DNA of 5,449 nt from Streptococcaceae bacterium (GTDB lineage: Bacteria > Bacillota > Bacilli > Lactobacillales > Streptococcaceae): positions 1-5,449 of the forward strand of contig JAISYB010000164.1 in the NCBI GenBank assembly GCA_031270215.1, written 5' to 3'. Both the position numbers and the translations under genes were made by a program. The notes under the pieces were generated by a model that was not told the origin of the DNA, searched no databases, and saw only the letters and a program-made list of their open reading frames with translations. How positions within the stretch are numbered: the stretch's first letter is position 1; the number at the start of each line of letters is the position of its first letter. Positions 5,282 to 5,449 of this stretch are shown here, in pieces.

Positions 5282-5330
5282 GGATACCCCTTAGTTTTAA
5301 ATTTTCTTTACTCGTGAACTCATCTCACAC

Positions 5331-5361
5331 ATTATAGCATATCTAGTGAATAACTTGTGAA
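5331..5361 (-). promoter_or_regulatory. dnaX promoter
   Basis: The minus strand carries TGCTATAAT (5339-5331), a perfect extended -10, and TTCACA (5361-5356), a five-of-six -35 match, 19 bases apart. The spacing is 2 bases longer than ideal, and the TG extension may make up for it. The predicted RNA start is near 5324, giving a leader of about 43 bases. The -35 hexamer falls on the boundary of the transposon end described next. Confidence 0.65.
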
Positions 5362-5449
5362 CTACTCACCACATAGCTAAACCTAACGGTTTTTAACGCT
5401 TGAAGTGGGAGCTTCTTGGGAATAGAGCATACTTGATAGCGTATTTCTT
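5357..5449 (-). mobile_element. Right end of an IS200/IS605-family (TnpB) element
   Basis: The last bases form the structured right end typical of this family. CTCCCAC (5411-5405) pairs with GTGGTGAG (5372-5365), one base bulged. Inside it AAACC pairs with GGTTT around GTTA. The end closes with GAGTAGTTCAC, a form I recall from these elements. A TnpB C-terminus overlaps it. In this family the region is transcribed as the scaffold of the omega RNA, with the flanking DNA as its guide. The left end and the rest of tnpB lie outside the window, so it is not clear whether the element is intact. The exact boundary (5357) is inferred. Confidence 0.65.
5383..5449 (-). CDS. tnpB: TnpB (RNA-guided endonuclease of IS605 family), C-terminal fragment
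   Basis: Only the last 21 codons are inside the window. They read RNTLSSMLYS followed by QEAPTSSVKNR and stop at 5383. The QEAPTSS ending is characteristic of many TnpB (OrfB) proteins, where the last codons overlap the transposon right end, as they do here. TnpB is the small RNA-guided nuclease that cuts the empty donor site and helps keep the element. No catalytic residue is in view, so activity cannot be judged. Confidence 0.6.
   Translation of the reverse strand, partial: RNTLSSMLYSQEAPTSSVKNR

Overview
The window looks like chromosomal DNA of a low-GC Gram-positive bacterium of the order Lactobacillales. Purine-rich Shine-Dalgarno (SD) sequences, TG-extended -10 promoters, a streptococcal/lactococcal-looking DnaX and a small holin-like type I toxin all point that way. 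A Streptococcaceae relative such as Lactococcus is my best guess, but the genus is not proven by the sequence.

Layout from left to right. Positions 1-185 (minus) hold the 5' end of an Xaa-Pro aminopeptidase gene (pepP-like). It is divergent from exoA (267-1040, plus), a complete exonuclease III family DNA-repair enzyme that ends at a strong hairpin terminator. Convergent to it on the minus strand is a secreted-protein gene spanning 2610 down to 1119. It has a SipW-type signal region and an immunoglobulin-like half, a Pro/Asp hinge and a DUF6273-like C-terminal half. The gene is split at the hinge by a run of 11 G (11 C in the mRNA), which puts the two halves out of frame. A run of 10 or 13 would give one protein of about 496 or 497 residues. 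This is either a contingency (phase-variable) locus or a homopolymer error.

The stretch 2704-3270 contains a compact type I toxin-antitoxin cassette. The toxin is a 34-residue holin-like peptide (2990-3094, minus) with a TTG start. Its SD and start codon fold into a hairpin overlapped by a leader ORF. A convergent antisense RNA (about 2880-3001, plus) covers the 3' UTR and the last codons of the toxin. The terminator at 3237-3268 separates this cassette from the dnaX unit.

The right part is dnaX (5281 to 3578, minus), the tau subunit of the DNA polymerase III clamp loader. It is followed at once by a previously easy-to-miss 55-residue membrane peptide (3564-3397), whose SD starts directly after the dnaX stop codon. 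An A7 run in dnaX is placed so that a -1 slip gives an immediate stop, suggesting a gamma-like short form. Upstream of dnaX, the last 90 or so bases are the right end of an IS200/IS605-family element (TnpB C-terminus plus the structured end that normally makes the omega RNA). Its boundary falls on the -35 region of the dnaX promoter.

The most interesting points are the poly-G switch, the toxin cassette with its sequestered start, and the transposon end that abuts the promoter of an essential replication gene.
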